A DNA stretch of 14,643 nucleotides from a bacterium (Candidatus Gribaldobacteria) CG10_big_fil_rev_8_21_14_0_10_37_21 (GCA_002773495.1 PFAX01000013.1:1-14643), one strand, 5' to 3'. Positions 1 to 7,848 are shown, counted from the first letter of the stretch. The notes: generated by a model from the letters alone, not told the origin. Program-made: numbers and translations.

Positions 1-128
1 TAAACAAATTACAAATATCAAATTACAAATTCCAAACAGAAACAAAAACCCCCTTTGCTTGGTTTGGAATTTGGAATTTGGAATTTAGGATTTGTTTAGT
101 ATTTAGATATTAGAGTTTAGAATTTAAC
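1..128. repeat. AT-rich foldback repeat built of 7-bp units, upstream of pilM
   Basis: Bases 1-37 and 62-98 form an imperfect inverted repeat, with about 31 of 37 positions complementary, around a short C/T-rich centre. Both arms are degenerate heptamer arrays: aaattac-type units at 6-33 on the left, ggaattt three times at 66-86 and then gtttaga/atttaga-type units to about 128 on the right. Bases 91-113 match the reverse complement of 10496-10518 at about 21 of 23 positions, so this is the same family as the foldback element at 10488-10630. The left side is probably cut by the window edge. No open reading frame or convincing promoter is visible in the 150 bases before pilM. Function unknown. 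Confidence 0.8.
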
Positions 129-150
129 TTAAATTAGAAATTATTTTATA

Positions 151-1212
151 ATGTCATTATTTTCTAAAAAAACATTAGGCATAGATATCGGGGCAAGTAG
201 CATCAAGGTAGCTGAAATTTCTATTTCAGGCAAGAAAAAGAAGTTAGAAAACTACCTTGAGTTTAAGTTGCCTTTATATCAAAACAAAGTGAATACTTTT
301 AATTCTGAAAGTTTGCTTTTATTAAGCGAGCAAACAGCTCAAGTTTTGCAAGCCGTTCTAAAAAGAGCTAAAATAAAAATAAAGAAGGCAAAATTTTCTT
401 TACCTGATTTTTCAACTTTTTTTACAACCTTTACCCTGCCTTCAATGCCTCAAGCAGAGGTGGCTCAAGCGGTTGAGTTTGAAGCCAGGCACCATATTCC
501 CCTCCCTTTGTCTGAAGTTACTTTTGATTGGCAAATTATTGAAAAAGAAACAACCCCAGCCGGCGCTGAAAAATTTGTCATTTTATTAGTGGCAATTCCC
601 AATACGGTTTTAAAAAATTATTATTTAATGGCAAGCTTAGCTGGCCTTGAGATTGAGGGCATGGAAGCTGAAGTTTTTGGTTTTGTTAGATCATTAAGTT
701 TGCCTGAAAAATTTAGGTATGCCCCTTTGGTCATCGTTGACATTGGCCAACAAAGCACGACGGTCAGTATTATTGAAAATAAAAAATTAAGAGAGAGTTT
801 TAGTTTTGACTTTTCAAGCGTTTCTTTAACAAAAGAGTTAGCCACCGCCTTGCAAGTTTCTTTAGAGGAGGCCGAACATTTGAAAATTAGGTTTGGCCTT
901 GACCCAGAAAGAGAAGATGTTTCAAATATTTTATTAAGCAAAGTTGAGCTTTTAGCTTCTGAAATAGAAAAAGTTTGTTTAAATTATTTTCAACAAAAAG
1001 GTAAAGAAGTCGTCGGGGTTGTTTTGTCTGGGGGGACAGCTTCGCTTTTTGGGGTAAAAGAATATTTTAGGAGCCGTTTGAAAAAAGAGATAATAGCAGC
1101 CAATCCTTTTAAGAGTATTTCCTTTCCTTTAATTTTAGAAAAGCGCCTTGAGCAAATTGGCCCTTCGTTTTGTGTAGCCGTTGGGGCAGCTTTAATCGGC
1201 CGAGAAGATTAA
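151..1212 (+). CDS. pilM: PilM, actin-like ATPase of the T4P alignment complex
   Basis: PilM is a cytoplasmic FtsA/actin-fold protein that binds ATP and the N-terminal tail of PilN, linking the pilus motor to the membrane scaffold. The 353-residue length is normal for the family. An N-terminal phosphate-binding loop IDIGASSIKVAEI is at about 11-23, the PilM-typical stretch AVEFEARHHIPLPL at 107-120, a second phosphate loop VDIGQQSTTVSI at 196-207, an adenosine-type motif LSGGTASLFG at 292-301, and a C-terminal VAVGAALIG. The ATG at 151 has no clear Shine-Dalgarno sequence; an in-frame start just before the IDIG loop fits the family. It is the first gene of pilMNO, ending 2 bases before pilN. 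Identification is firm from motifs and neighbours. Confidence 0.95.
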   Translation: MSLFSKKTLGIDIGASSIKVAEISISGKKKKLENYLEFKLPLYQNKVNTFNSESLLLLSEQTAQVLQAVLKRAKIKIKKAKFSLPDFSTFFTTFTLPSMPQAEVAQAVEFEARHHIPLPLSEVTFDWQIIEKETTPAGAEKFVILLVAIPNTVLKNYYLMASLAGLEIEGMEAEVFGFVRSLSLPEKFRYAPLVIVDIGQQSTTVSIIENKKLRESFSFDFSSVSLTKELATALQVSLEEAEHLKIRFGLDPEREDVSNILLSKVELLASEIEKVCLNYFQQKGKEVVGVVLSGGTASLFGVKEYFRSRLKKEIIAANPFKSISFPLILEKRLEQIGPSFCVAVGAALIGRED

Positions 1213-1214
1213 TT

Positions 1215-1778
1215 ATGTTTGAAAAAACTCAAAAAGATTTTAAAATTATTCCTCAAATCAAAATAACCTCGCCAAAATGGTTAAAAGTGGTTTTTTTTGG
1301 GTCTTTTGCCCCCCTCATTATTGTCGGGATTATTTATTTTTATTCATTAAACCAAGAAGAGCAACTAAGGGCAAAGAAAGAAAACCTAACAGCTCAAATT
1401 GTTGCCCTTGAAACAAACCCTGAAAATCAAGAAGCAAAGGAGAGCTTTAAGGACTTAAGTTTAAGGATTAATGATTTTGGGTCACTTTTTGATAGCCATC
1501 AATCACCCTCAAAGTTTTTTCAAGTTATTAGGAATTTTTGCCACAAAAGCATTCAATTAACTTCATTGAACTTGAATACTAAAGATTTAGCAGCTACTTT
1601 TTCAGGGGTGGCGGATAACTTTACAGCCCTTTCTGAACAACTTTTGATTTTAAAGAACCAAGAAAACATTGTTAACCCGAAGATTTCAGGCATTAAGTTA
1701 GGAAAAGATGGCAAGATAACCTTTGACCTTTCTTTAAATTTTGACCCTGTGATTTTACAAAAACAAGAAGATGAATAA
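1215..1778 (+). CDS. pilN: PilN, inner-membrane T4P alignment protein
   Basis: PilN is a bitopic membrane protein that pairs with PilO and contacts PilM through its cytoplasmic tail. I chose the ATG at 1215, 2 bases after pilM, giving 187 residues. The frame is open further upstream, but that start would overlap pilM and add an unlikely basic leader. A cytoplasmic tail of about 22 residues is followed by one membrane helix (about 23-44, KVVFFGSFAPLIIVGIIYFY), a coiled-coil-prone region (47-80) and a small alpha/beta domain. Oddity: the tail has FKIIPQIKI where many PilN proteins carry an INLLP-type PilM-binding motif, so that motif is degenerate or displaced. It overlaps pilO by 8 bases (ATGAATAA), suggesting translational coupling. 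Called mainly by position, topology and size. Confidence 0.85.
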   Translation: MFEKTQKDFKIIPQIKITSPKWLKVVFFGSFAPLIIVGIIYFYSLNQEEQLRAKKENLTAQIVALETNPENQEAKESFKDLSLRINDFGSLFDSHQSPSKFFQVIRNFCHKSIQLTSLNLNTKDLAATFSGVADNFTALSEQLLILKNQENIVNPKISGIKLGKDGKITFDLSLNFDPVILQKQEDE

Positions 1779-2364
1779 ATTTATTTTAACCCCAATTTTT
1801 ATCCTACTTTCCTTAGGCGCTTTGCTTTTTCTCTTAATGCCTAAATTAAGCGAATTAAGTGTTTTAAAACAAGAAGTTTCTTTAAAAGAAGAAGAACTTG
1901 CCTTAAAACAAAATAATCTTAATTTTGTTTTAAATTCTTTAAGAGAGGCCGAATATTATAAAGAAATAATTAATAATTTAAAGGCGGCAATACCTAGTGA
2001 TTTTTTCTCAGCTGACCTTTTTGGTTTTTTTCAAGAAAAGGCCGAAGAGAGTGGCCTAATTTTTGAAGGTATTTCCGAGGGCCAAAACGAAACAGAATCA
2101 GTTGGAGCAGGAGCAGAAGCAAGCCCTGTAGAACCAGGCATAGAGTCGCAGACAGCAGTTGTTAATTCAAAAATAAAAGAATTTAATTTTTCTTTACAAG
2201 TACAGGGCTCAATCGAGAACTTTGAGGCCTTTTTAAAACAACTTGAACTTTCAAGCCGTTTGGTTGAAGTAAATAATTTTTCTTTTAAGAACGTTTCTTC
2301 GTTTGAGAGTGAAGACGGAGAAATGCCCGAGTTTAATGTAGAAGCTAAAGTTTACCACTACTGA
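1771..2364 (+). CDS. pilO: PilO, inner-membrane T4P alignment protein
   Basis: PilO is the partner of PilN in the membrane alignment subcomplex. The 197 residues begin with one membrane helix (about 4-23), then a charged coiled coil (about 26-70), then the PilO-type ferredoxin-like core ending in IKEFNFSLQVQGSIENFEAFLKQ (134 onward) and SRLVEVNNFSF (162-172). A low-complexity linker rich in Gly, Ala, Glu, Pro and Ser (about 104-133) interrupts the core. The start codon lies inside the end of pilN, preceded by AAGAAG, a weak ribosome binding sequence. The stop is TGA, 3 bases before the PKD gene. Assignment rests on topology, the C-terminal core pattern and the pilMNO order. Confidence 0.88.
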   Translation: MNKFILTPIFILLSLGALLFLLMPKLSELSVLKQEVSLKEEELALKQNNLNFVLNSLREAEYYKEIINNLKAAIPSDFFSADLFGFFQEKAEESGLIFEGISEGQNETESVGAGAEASPVEPGIESQTAVVNSKIKEFNFSLQVQGSIENFEAFLKQLELSSRLVEVNNFSFKNVSSFESEDGEMPEFNVEAKVYHY

Positions 2365-2367
2365 TTT

Positions 2368-3255
2368 ATGGATGACCAAGAAGCCAAAAATTTGAAATAT
2401 ACGATCTTAAGCACTATCTTTGTAGCCATTGTTTTAGTTGTGCTAAAGCTTTTTGTTTTTATCCAAGCACCCGCTCAACCAATGAGTTTGCCAGTCACTA
2501 AAATAAATGAAATAAATTGGGATGTTTTACGCACTAAAATTTTTATTGAAGACCCGGTTTTTCAAATTAAGGGAAATTTTAGCTCTGCTAACGTTTTAGA
2601 AGAAGAAAGGGTGGGTCTTGTCGTTACTGTTGAAGGCACCCTCAAGGGGCTTTTTAAGTATAGCTTTGATTGTAATAACGATGATAAATATGAGCTTGAG
2701 AGCGACTTTTTGAATCAAAAATCATATACAGCCGTTGATCTTTGTTCCTATGATAAGGAGGGTACTTTTAAGGCAAAGATTAAAGTAACGCCCCAAGAGG
2801 AGGGTTTTGTTGAAAAAGCAATTTTATTAGATCTTGAAGTTTCCTCTCAAAACCAACCCCCTTTAATTGAGCTTTGCGATGTTAACCCAATCAAGGGTAC
2901 CACTCAAAAAAGTTTTGTTTTCAGCTTTGTAGCCCAAGCATATGACCCAGAAGGGGGAAATCTTGCTTTTGTCTGGGATTTTGGCGATGGAGCAACTTCA
3001 AGCGAACAAAACCCTTCTCATATTTACGAGCAAGAGGGAGGTTATTTGCCTAAGGTTTATGTTTTTGACCAACAAGGAGCAAGATCAGTTTGTTTAGCGA
3101 AGTCATTGATGACTTTAAGCGACTTTACCCCATTTGTTTCTTCTGAAGTTATTTTAAACCCAGGCCGATTCTATCCCTTCTCACCCACTAACTTAGAGCC
3201 CAAGGTCTTTGCTCCGATAGTTCCTCTAACTTCAGCGACAACAACTCAACCCTAA
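2368..3255 (+). CDS. Membrane-anchored protein with two PKD domains, in the PilP position
   Basis: The 295 residues have a short cytoplasmic N-terminus, one membrane helix (about 11-33), a linker of about 45 residues, and two PKD-type beta-sandwich domains. The second is clear (about 164-248): WDFGDG at 203-208, then the HIY...GGY.PKVYVFD..G pattern. The first (about 84-158) is divergent, with YSFDCNNDDKYE and a GTFKAKIKV strand. Cys102/Cys126 and Cys170/Cys242 could form one disulfide in each domain. The C-terminus is Pro/Thr-rich. PKD domains typically mediate protein-protein or surface contacts. The gene sits directly after pilO, where diderm loci encode lipoprotein PilP, and no pilP or pilQ is present. 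I infer an extracytoplasmic scaffold or exit-guide role. It has no PilP sequence signature. Confidence 0.8.
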   Translation: MDDQEAKNLKYTILSTIFVAIVLVVLKLFVFIQAPAQPMSLPVTKINEINWDVLRTKIFIEDPVFQIKGNFSSANVLEEERVGLVVTVEGTLKGLFKYSFDCNNDDKYELESDFLNQKSYTAVDLCSYDKEGTFKAKIKVTPQEEGFVEKAILLDLEVSSQNQPPLIELCDVNPIKGTTQKSFVFSFVAQAYDPEGGNLAFVWDFGDGATSSEQNPSHIYEQEGGYLPKVYVFDQQGARSVCLAKSLMTLSDFTPFVSSEVILNPGRFYPFSPTNLEPKVFAPIVPLTSATTTQP

Positions 3256-3267
3256 TTAAAAATATCC

Positions 3268-3308
3268 CCTTCTTTAACTTTGAACTTTGCATTTTGAACT
3301 TTTAATTT
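3268..3308. repeat. Heptamer repeat tract, left copy of a distant inverted pair
   Basis: In the 63-base gap before pilB lie the 7-bp units aactttg, aactttg, cattttg and aactttt (3276-3303). Bases 3268-3302 are an exact 35-base reverse complement of 7758-7792 after pilC. With one mismatch the match extends to 3308/7752. The two copies enclose pilB, the receiver gene, pilT and pilC. No terminator-like hairpin is seen here. Confidence 0.9.
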
Positions 3309-3318
3309 AGTTTATATT

Positions 3319-5055
3319 ATGGATCTTCTTCCTTATTTAATTAAAAATGGGGTTTTAACCAAAGAGAAAGGCAACGAAATTTTAAAATCTTGGCAAAAAA
3401 GCGGAGGTAGCCAAGAGCGGTTTTTATTAAAAGAAAAAATTCTTCCCGAAGGAGATCTTTTCCGTTACAAAGGGGAGGCCTTAGGCTTTCCTTTAAAAAA
3501 GTTAAAGCCAGAAGAAATAGCCCCAGAGATATTCGCCTTAATCCCCAAAGAATCAGTTGAGTATTATAAAATAACAGCCCTCGGGTTTGACAAAGAACAA
3601 AAGATTCTTGAGGTAGGTATGGTTTACCCAGAGAATACTCAAGCCCAAGAGGCCTTAAAGTTTTTATCCCGCCAACAAAAAGTTATTTTAAAGATATATT
3701 TAATTTCGTTTTCTGATTTCGACACCTATATTAAGCAATATAGAGCCCCTGAAAAAGAGGTTGAAAAAGCCCTTGAAAAATTAGAAGAAGAAATTGCAAC
3801 AGAGAGAGAGGCCGGTAAAAAAGCTGTAACGTCTGAAAAATTCAGTCGTGTAGTTGAAGAGGCGCCAATTATTAAAATGACAGCCGTTATTTTGCGCCAA
3901 GCTGTCGAAGGCAAGGCCTCGGATATTCACATTGAGCCAACCACAGATGATTTAAGGGTAAGGTATCGTTTAGATGGAGTTTTGTATACTTCTTTGGTTT
4001 TGCCTTTAAAAGTTCACTCAGCAATTGTAGCTCGAATTAAAATTTTAAGCCGTTTAAAGATTGACGAAACAAGGGTTCCTCAAGACGGCCGTTTTTCAAC
4101 TAATATGGCGGGGAGAAGGATTGATTTTAGGATTTCTACTTTCCCAACAATGTTTGGCGAAAAGGTGGTTATTAGGGTTTTAGACCCGAGTGAAGGCCTT
4201 TTAACTTTAACTGACTTGGGCTTAAGTGGCAATAATTTAGCAGCTGTTAAAAGGGCGATTGTTAAGCCAGATGGAATGATTTTAGTCACTGGTCCCACGG
4301 GTTCAGGTAAAACAACGACTTTATATACAGTGCTTCGAATTTTAAACAAAGAAGAAGTGAATATCGTCACTTTAGAAGACCCAGTTGAGTATTTTATGGC
4401 AGGCGTTAATCAATCCCAAGTCAGGCCAGAAATTGACTATACTTTTGCTCGAGGGTTAAGGCAAATTTTACGGCAAGACCCTGATATTATCATGGTGGGT
4501 GAAATTAGAGACGAAGAAACAGCCAGTTTAGCTGTGCAGGCGGCCCTAACTGGGCATTTAGTTCTATCAACCCTGCACACAACTTCGGCCGTTGGGGTTA
4601 TCCCTCGTTTGTTAGATATGGACATTAAGCCCTTCCTGCTTTCCCCTACCTTAAATGTTGCTTTAAGCCAACGTTTGATTAGGGTTTTATGCCCAATTTG
4701 CAAGAAGAGAGTAGCCCTTGAGGGTGAAGCTAAAAAATATGTCTTAGAAAGATTGAAAGAAATTCCCAAGGCCGAGATCAAGAAATGGCAAGGTAAAAAT
4801 GAATTTTTTGCTTACGAGCCCAAGGGTTGCAAAAAATGTAATTTTAGAGGATATTCAGGCAGAAAAGGTATTTTTGAAGTTGTCGAGATGAGCGATAAAT
4901 TAGCTGAAATAATTTTAAGTGGCAGTTTTTCCGAGCGAGCCATGCTTAATGAGGCCAAAGATCAAGGGATGATAACCATGGAACAAGATGGTATTTTAAA
5001 AGTATTGGAGGGCATTACTTCATTAGAAGAGGTAATTTCTTCTGCTCAAACATAA
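3319..5055 (+). CDS. pilB: PilB, T4P extension ATPase
   Basis: PilB is a hexameric cytoplasmic GspE/PilB-family ATPase that powers pilin polymerisation through PilC. The 578-residue length is typical. An N-terminal MshEN-like region (about 1-140) is followed by a charged helix and the ATPase core. The core holds an Asp box ASDIHIEPT (200-208) with VRYRLDG, Walker A GPTGSGKT (325-332), Walker B-region DPDIIMVGEIRD (387-398), and a His box GHLVLSTLHT (412-421). A zinc-binding tetracysteine (C458, C461, C504, C507) marks PilB/GspE rather than PilT. The ATG at 3319 follows an AT-rich spacer without a Shine-Dalgarno sequence. It starts the motor module, 5 bases before the receiver gene. Confidence 0.97.
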   Translation: MDLLPYLIKNGVLTKEKGNEILKSWQKSGGSQERFLLKEKILPEGDLFRYKGEALGFPLKKLKPEEIAPEIFALIPKESVEYYKITALGFDKEQKILEVGMVYPENTQAQEALKFLSRQQKVILKIYLISFSDFDTYIKQYRAPEKEVEKALEKLEEEIATEREAGKKAVTSEKFSRVVEEAPIIKMTAVILRQAVEGKASDIHIEPTTDDLRVRYRLDGVLYTSLVLPLKVHSAIVARIKILSRLKIDETRVPQDGRFSTNMAGRRIDFRISTFPTMFGEKVVIRVLDPSEGLLTLTDLGLSGNNLAAVKRAIVKPDGMILVTGPTGSGKTTTLYTVLRILNKEEVNIVTLEDPVEYFMAGVNQSQVRPEIDYTFARGLRQILRQDPDIIMVGEIRDEETASLAVQAALTGHLVLSTLHTTSAVGVIPRLLDMDIKPFLLSPTLNVALSQRLIRVLCPICKKRVALEGEAKKYVLERLKEIPKAEIKKWQGKNEFFAYEPKGCKKCNFRGYSGRKGIFEVVEMSDKLAEIILSGSFSERAMLNEAKDQGMITMEQDGILKVLEGITSLEEVISSAQT

Positions 5056-5060
5056 AAATT

Positions 5061-5426
5061 ATGTTAAAACGAATTTTATTGGTTGAAGATGATCAGTTTC
5101 TAATTGATATTTATCAAAAAAAGCTTAAAAGCTCTGGCTTTGAAGTTGAAGTAGCTGACACTGGCCACAAAGCCCTTACAAAAGCCAAGGACTTTAAACC
5201 AGATTTAATTGTGCTTGATGTGGTTTTACCTGGAATGGAGGGCTGGGAGGTCTTAAAGCAACTTAAAGCTAACCCTGAAACAAAAAATATCAAAGCAATT
5301 TTTATGAGTAATTTATCACAAAGAGAAGAAATTGAAAAGGGTCTTAAAGCGGGCGCTTTAAAATATTTAATTAAGTCCCAGTACACCCCTTCAGAGGTTG
5401 TATCTGAAATAAAAAAACTATGTTAA
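5061..5426 (+). CDS. Stand-alone response regulator receiver protein between pilB and pilT
   Basis: This is a single CheY-like receiver (REC) domain of 121 residues without an output domain. The acidic pocket E9/D10/D11, phospho-acceptor D53 (LIVLDVVLPG), a Ser at the conserved Thr/Ser switch position (S83, in FMSN) and Lys105 (YLIKSQYTP) are all intact, so it should be phosphorylatable. It overlaps pilT by 7 bases (ATGTTAA) and follows pilB by 5, so the three are probably made together. No histidine kinase is in the window. By analogy with PilG/PilH and similar receivers it may tune motor activity or localisation; the partner and the sign of the effect are unknown. Confidence 0.92.
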   Translation: MLKRILLVEDDQFLIDIYQKKLKSSGFEVEVADTGHKALTKAKDFKPDLIVLDVVLPGMEGWEVLKQLKANPETKNIKAIFMSNLSQREEIEKGLKAGALKYLIKSQYTPSEVVSEIKKLC

Positions 5427-6487
5427 ACGCAAAACAAATTAAACTTTTGTTCGAAGTGGCCGTAGAAAAAGGCGCTTCTGATATTCATTTAACCGAAAGC
5501 CGAGGCCCTATTTTAAGAATTTCAGCTGACTTAATTGAACTAAAAGAGTTCGGTAAATTAAGCGAAGAAGATACAAAATTAGTTGCTTTAGGGCTGATGA
5601 ATGAGGTTAATAAAAGTAAGTTTGAGAAAGATAAAGAGGTTGATTTTGCTTATGACTTTGAACAGAAAGCGAGGTTTAGAGTTAATGTTTTTTGGCAAAG
5701 GCAAAAAATTGCCTTGGCCTTGCGACTTATCTCTCCTAAAATTAGAACTTTAGAGGAATTAAATTTACCCCCTGTTTTCAAGAGGTTTACTGAGGCAAAG
5801 CAGGGTTTGGTTTTGATTACGGGGGCATCCTCGCAAGGCAAGTCAACCACTTTAGCTAGCTTACTTGACAGCATAAATCACCAAAGAAAAGAGCATATTG
5901 TCACAATTGAAGACCCAATTGAATATATTTTTGAAGATGATTTAAGTATTATTCAACAAAGAGAGGTCCACCAAGATACTTTAAGTTTTGCGAATGCTTT
6001 AAGGTCAGTGTTACGAGAAGACCCAAATGTTATTATGGTTGGTGAAATGAGGGACTTAGAAACGATTTCAACAGCCATTACAGCGGCTGAAACAGGTCAT
6101 CTTGTTTTTGCCACCCTACATACTAACTCAGCTAGCCAGACAATCCATCGGATTATTGATGTTTTTCCGCCTCATCAACAAGGGCAAATTAAAGCTCAAA
6201 CTGCTTCGGCTTTACTAGGGGTTGTCTCTCAACGGCTTTTGCCTACTAAGGGTGGTGGGTTTATGCCAGCTTGCGAGATTATGTTAGCTAGCCCGGCGGT
6301 CCGTAATTTAATCAGAGAAAATAGGATTCATGAAATTCCAGCGATAGTAGAAACATCCTCTAAAGAAGGGATGATTTCAATGAATCAGTATTTAGTTAAA
6401 TTGGTTAAGGAGGGGCTTGTGACAAAAGAAACTGCTCTTTTTTATTCGTTAAGCCCAGATGATCTTTTACCTCGTTTAGGCCGCTAA
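5420..6487 (+). CDS. pilT: PilT, T4P retraction ATPase
   Basis: PilT is a hexameric ATPase of the PilT/VirB11 type that depolymerises the pilus. The 355 residues match the family. N-terminal ASDIHLTES (19-27) is followed by Walker A at 135-142, Walker B-region DPNVIMVGEMRD (201-212), a His box GHLVFATLHT (226-235), and AVRNLIRE (293-300). The last is close to the AIRNLIRE signature of PilT needed for retraction. There is no tetracysteine, which separates it from PilB. Oddity: the P-loop reads GASSQGKS where the family is usually GPTGSGKS; the essential GxxxxGK[ST] pattern is kept. Its start overlaps the receiver gene. Confidence is high. Confidence 0.95.
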   Translation: MLNAKQIKLLFEVAVEKGASDIHLTESRGPILRISADLIELKEFGKLSEEDTKLVALGLMNEVNKSKFEKDKEVDFAYDFEQKARFRVNVFWQRQKIALALRLISPKIRTLEELNLPPVFKRFTEAKQGLVLITGASSQGKSTTLASLLDSINHQRKEHIVTIEDPIEYIFEDDLSIIQQREVHQDTLSFANALRSVLREDPNVIMVGEMRDLETISTAITAAETGHLVFATLHTNSASQTIHRIIDVFPPHQQGQIKAQTASALLGVVSQRLLPTKGGGFMPACEIMLASPAVRNLIRENRIHEIPAIVETSSKEGMISMNQYLVKLVKEGLVTKETALFYSLSPDDLLPRLGR

Positions 6488-6497
6488 AAGAACTAAT

Positions 6498-6518
6498 GCA
6501 AAAAGCAAAAAGCAAAAC
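6498..6518. repeat. Short heptamer tract in the pilT-pilC spacer
   Basis: Three consecutive 7-bp units gcaaaaa, gcaaaaa, gcaaaac fill most of the 33-base gap before pilC. An ATG at 6496 opens only a 17-codon frame out of phase with pilC, which I do not regard as a gene. The same unit recurs inside ligA at 13429-13456. Confidence 0.7.
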
Positions 6519-6520
6519 CT

Positions 6521-7750
6521 ATGAAGTTTATTTACAAAGCCAGAAGTAAACAAGGTGATTCAAGAAAAGGCACGATTGGGGCCTCTTCCAGGAAAGTAGC
6601 CCTTGATTTACTTGAAAAAAACGAACTTTATGCAACCTCTTTAATAGAAGCAAAGAGTGGTTTTAATTTAAATTTGAACCTTAATTTATCTTTTTTAAAT
6701 ACAATTGGCCAAAAAGATAAAATTATTTTTACTCGCCAATTTGCCGTGATGTTAAAGTCAGCCATTCCACCCTTAAAGGCCTTAAGGAGTCAAGTTCAAC
6801 AAACAAGAAACCCTAATTTTAGAGAAAGAATTTTAAAAATGGCCGAAAGCATTGAAACAGGCAGTTCTTTGAGCCAGGCGTTTGCTTTGCACTCTTCTGT
6901 TTTCAACCCTTTTTTTATAAGCATGATTAAGTCAGGCGAAGCTACGGGTAAAGTAGCAGATAGCTTGATGTATTTAGCTAAGCACATGGAAAAGGATTAT
7001 AACTTAAGGCAAAAAGTGAAAGGCGCTTTAATTTACCCGGGCTTTATCATTGTTGTTTTCGTGGGGGCCTTTCTTTTAACAATGCTTTTCATTGTGCCCA
7101 AGCTAACTGAAATTTTAAAAGGTTTTGGTGGCAAGTTACCTATTGCCACAAGAGTGTTAATGTGGCTGTCTGATTTTATTAGGCAAGGCGGTTGGGTTCT
7201 AATCTTTGTTGCTTTGCTGGTTTTAGGGTTTTCACCTATTTTAATGAAGCGCTGGGAAAAAACAAGAAGGTTTTATGATAAAGTAATATTAGAACTGCCT
7301 ATTTTCGGTAAGTTTTTTAGAAAAATATATTTAATTCAATTTTCAGAGAACCTTTCTGTTTTAATGAAAGCGGGCTTGCCCATTACCCAGGCCTTAAGTA
7401 TCACCAGAGATATCATTGACAACACAGTTTATAAGGATATTATTCAAGAGGCCGGAATAAGAGTGGCTAAAGGGGAAAAAATAAGTGCGGTTTTAGAAGA
7501 AAAAAGAAGGGAGGTTTTTCCATTTGTTACCCAAATGGTTTCAACAGGCGAGGAAACAGGCCGATTAGATAGTGTTTTAGGCGATGTAGTTAGCTTTTAT
7601 TCTGAAGAAGTTGAGCGAACCGCTGATAACTTGACAACCTTATTAGAGCCATTTTTGATTTTATCTTTAGGCATCGGCGTTGGAATCTTAGCGATTGCTA
7701 TTTTTGTGCCCTTGTTTAAAATAGGTATGGGAGGGGAAACATTGGACTGA
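6521..7750 (+). CDS. pilC: PilC, inner-membrane T4P platform protein
   Basis: PilC is the polytopic GspF/PilC-family platform on which the PilB and PilT motors act. The 409-residue length is standard. The N-terminus MKFIYKARSKQGDSRKGTI is the family's opening strand pair. There are two homologous GspF domains (about 68-191 and 271-392), each with a [ST]GExTG element (SGEATGKV at 138-145, TGEETGRLD at 342-350). Membrane helices are at about 170-194, 222-241 and 373-400. A linker of alternating Asn/Leu (about 48-58) separates the N-terminal strands from the first domain. It ends with TGA, and 174 bases without a gene separate it from the major pilin. Confidence 0.96.
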   Translation: MKFIYKARSKQGDSRKGTIGASSRKVALDLLEKNELYATSLIEAKSGFNLNLNLNLSFLNTIGQKDKIIFTRQFAVMLKSAIPPLKALRSQVQQTRNPNFRERILKMAESIETGSSLSQAFALHSSVFNPFFISMIKSGEATGKVADSLMYLAKHMEKDYNLRQKVKGALIYPGFIIVVFVGAFLLTMLFIVPKLTEILKGFGGKLPIATRVLMWLSDFIRQGGWVLIFVALLVLGFSPILMKRWEKTRRFYDKVILELPIFGKFFRKIYLIQFSENLSVLMKAGLPITQALSITRDIIDNTVYKDIIQEAGIRVAKGEKISAVLEEKRREVFPFVTQMVSTGEETGRLDSVLGDVVSFYSEEVERTADNLTTLLEPFLILSLGIGVGILAIAIFVPLFKIGMGGETLD

Positions 7751-7751
7751 C

Positions 7752-7792
7752 AAATTCAAAGTTCAAAATGCAAAGTTCAAAGTTAAAGAAGG
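7752..7792. repeat. Heptamer repeat tract, right copy of the distant inverted pair
   Basis: Immediately after the pilC stop, bases 7758-7792 are the exact reverse complement of 3268-3302, and with one mismatch the match runs to 7752/3308. No strong terminator hairpin is visible between pilC and the pilin promoter. Confidence 0.9.
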
Positions 7793-7848
7793 AGGCATGC
7801 AACTATTTTTTAAAAGGGGAGTTTTCCACAGGCAGGAGTTGACAGAAG

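Noticed and set aside
1..128. CRISPR array or direct-repeat array
   Set aside because: Units are 7 bp, degenerate and contiguous with no unique spacers; no cas genes are present.
147..152. TATAAT overlapping the pilM start codon as a promoter
   Set aside because: It would start transcription inside the gene; in AT-rich sequence this match is expected by chance.
621..941. Reverse-strand open frames over pilM, and similar ones over pilB, pilT, pilC and ligA
   Set aside because: They mirror the codon pattern of clear + strand genes and have no recognisable motif or start context.
1170..1214. N-terminal extension of PilN starting inside pilM
   Set aside because: It would overlap pilM by 43 bases and add a leader unlike PilN; ATG 1215 fits the 2-base spacing and the topology.
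6496..6549. Small ORF in the pilT-pilC gap
   Set aside because: Seventeen codons made mostly of a heptamer repeat, overlapping pilC out of frame.
7822..7830. DnaA-box-like TTTTCCACA upstream of the pilin promoter
   Set aside because: A single box with one mismatch to TTATCCACA, with no cluster, DUE or dnaA/dnaN nearby; chance in AT-rich DNA.
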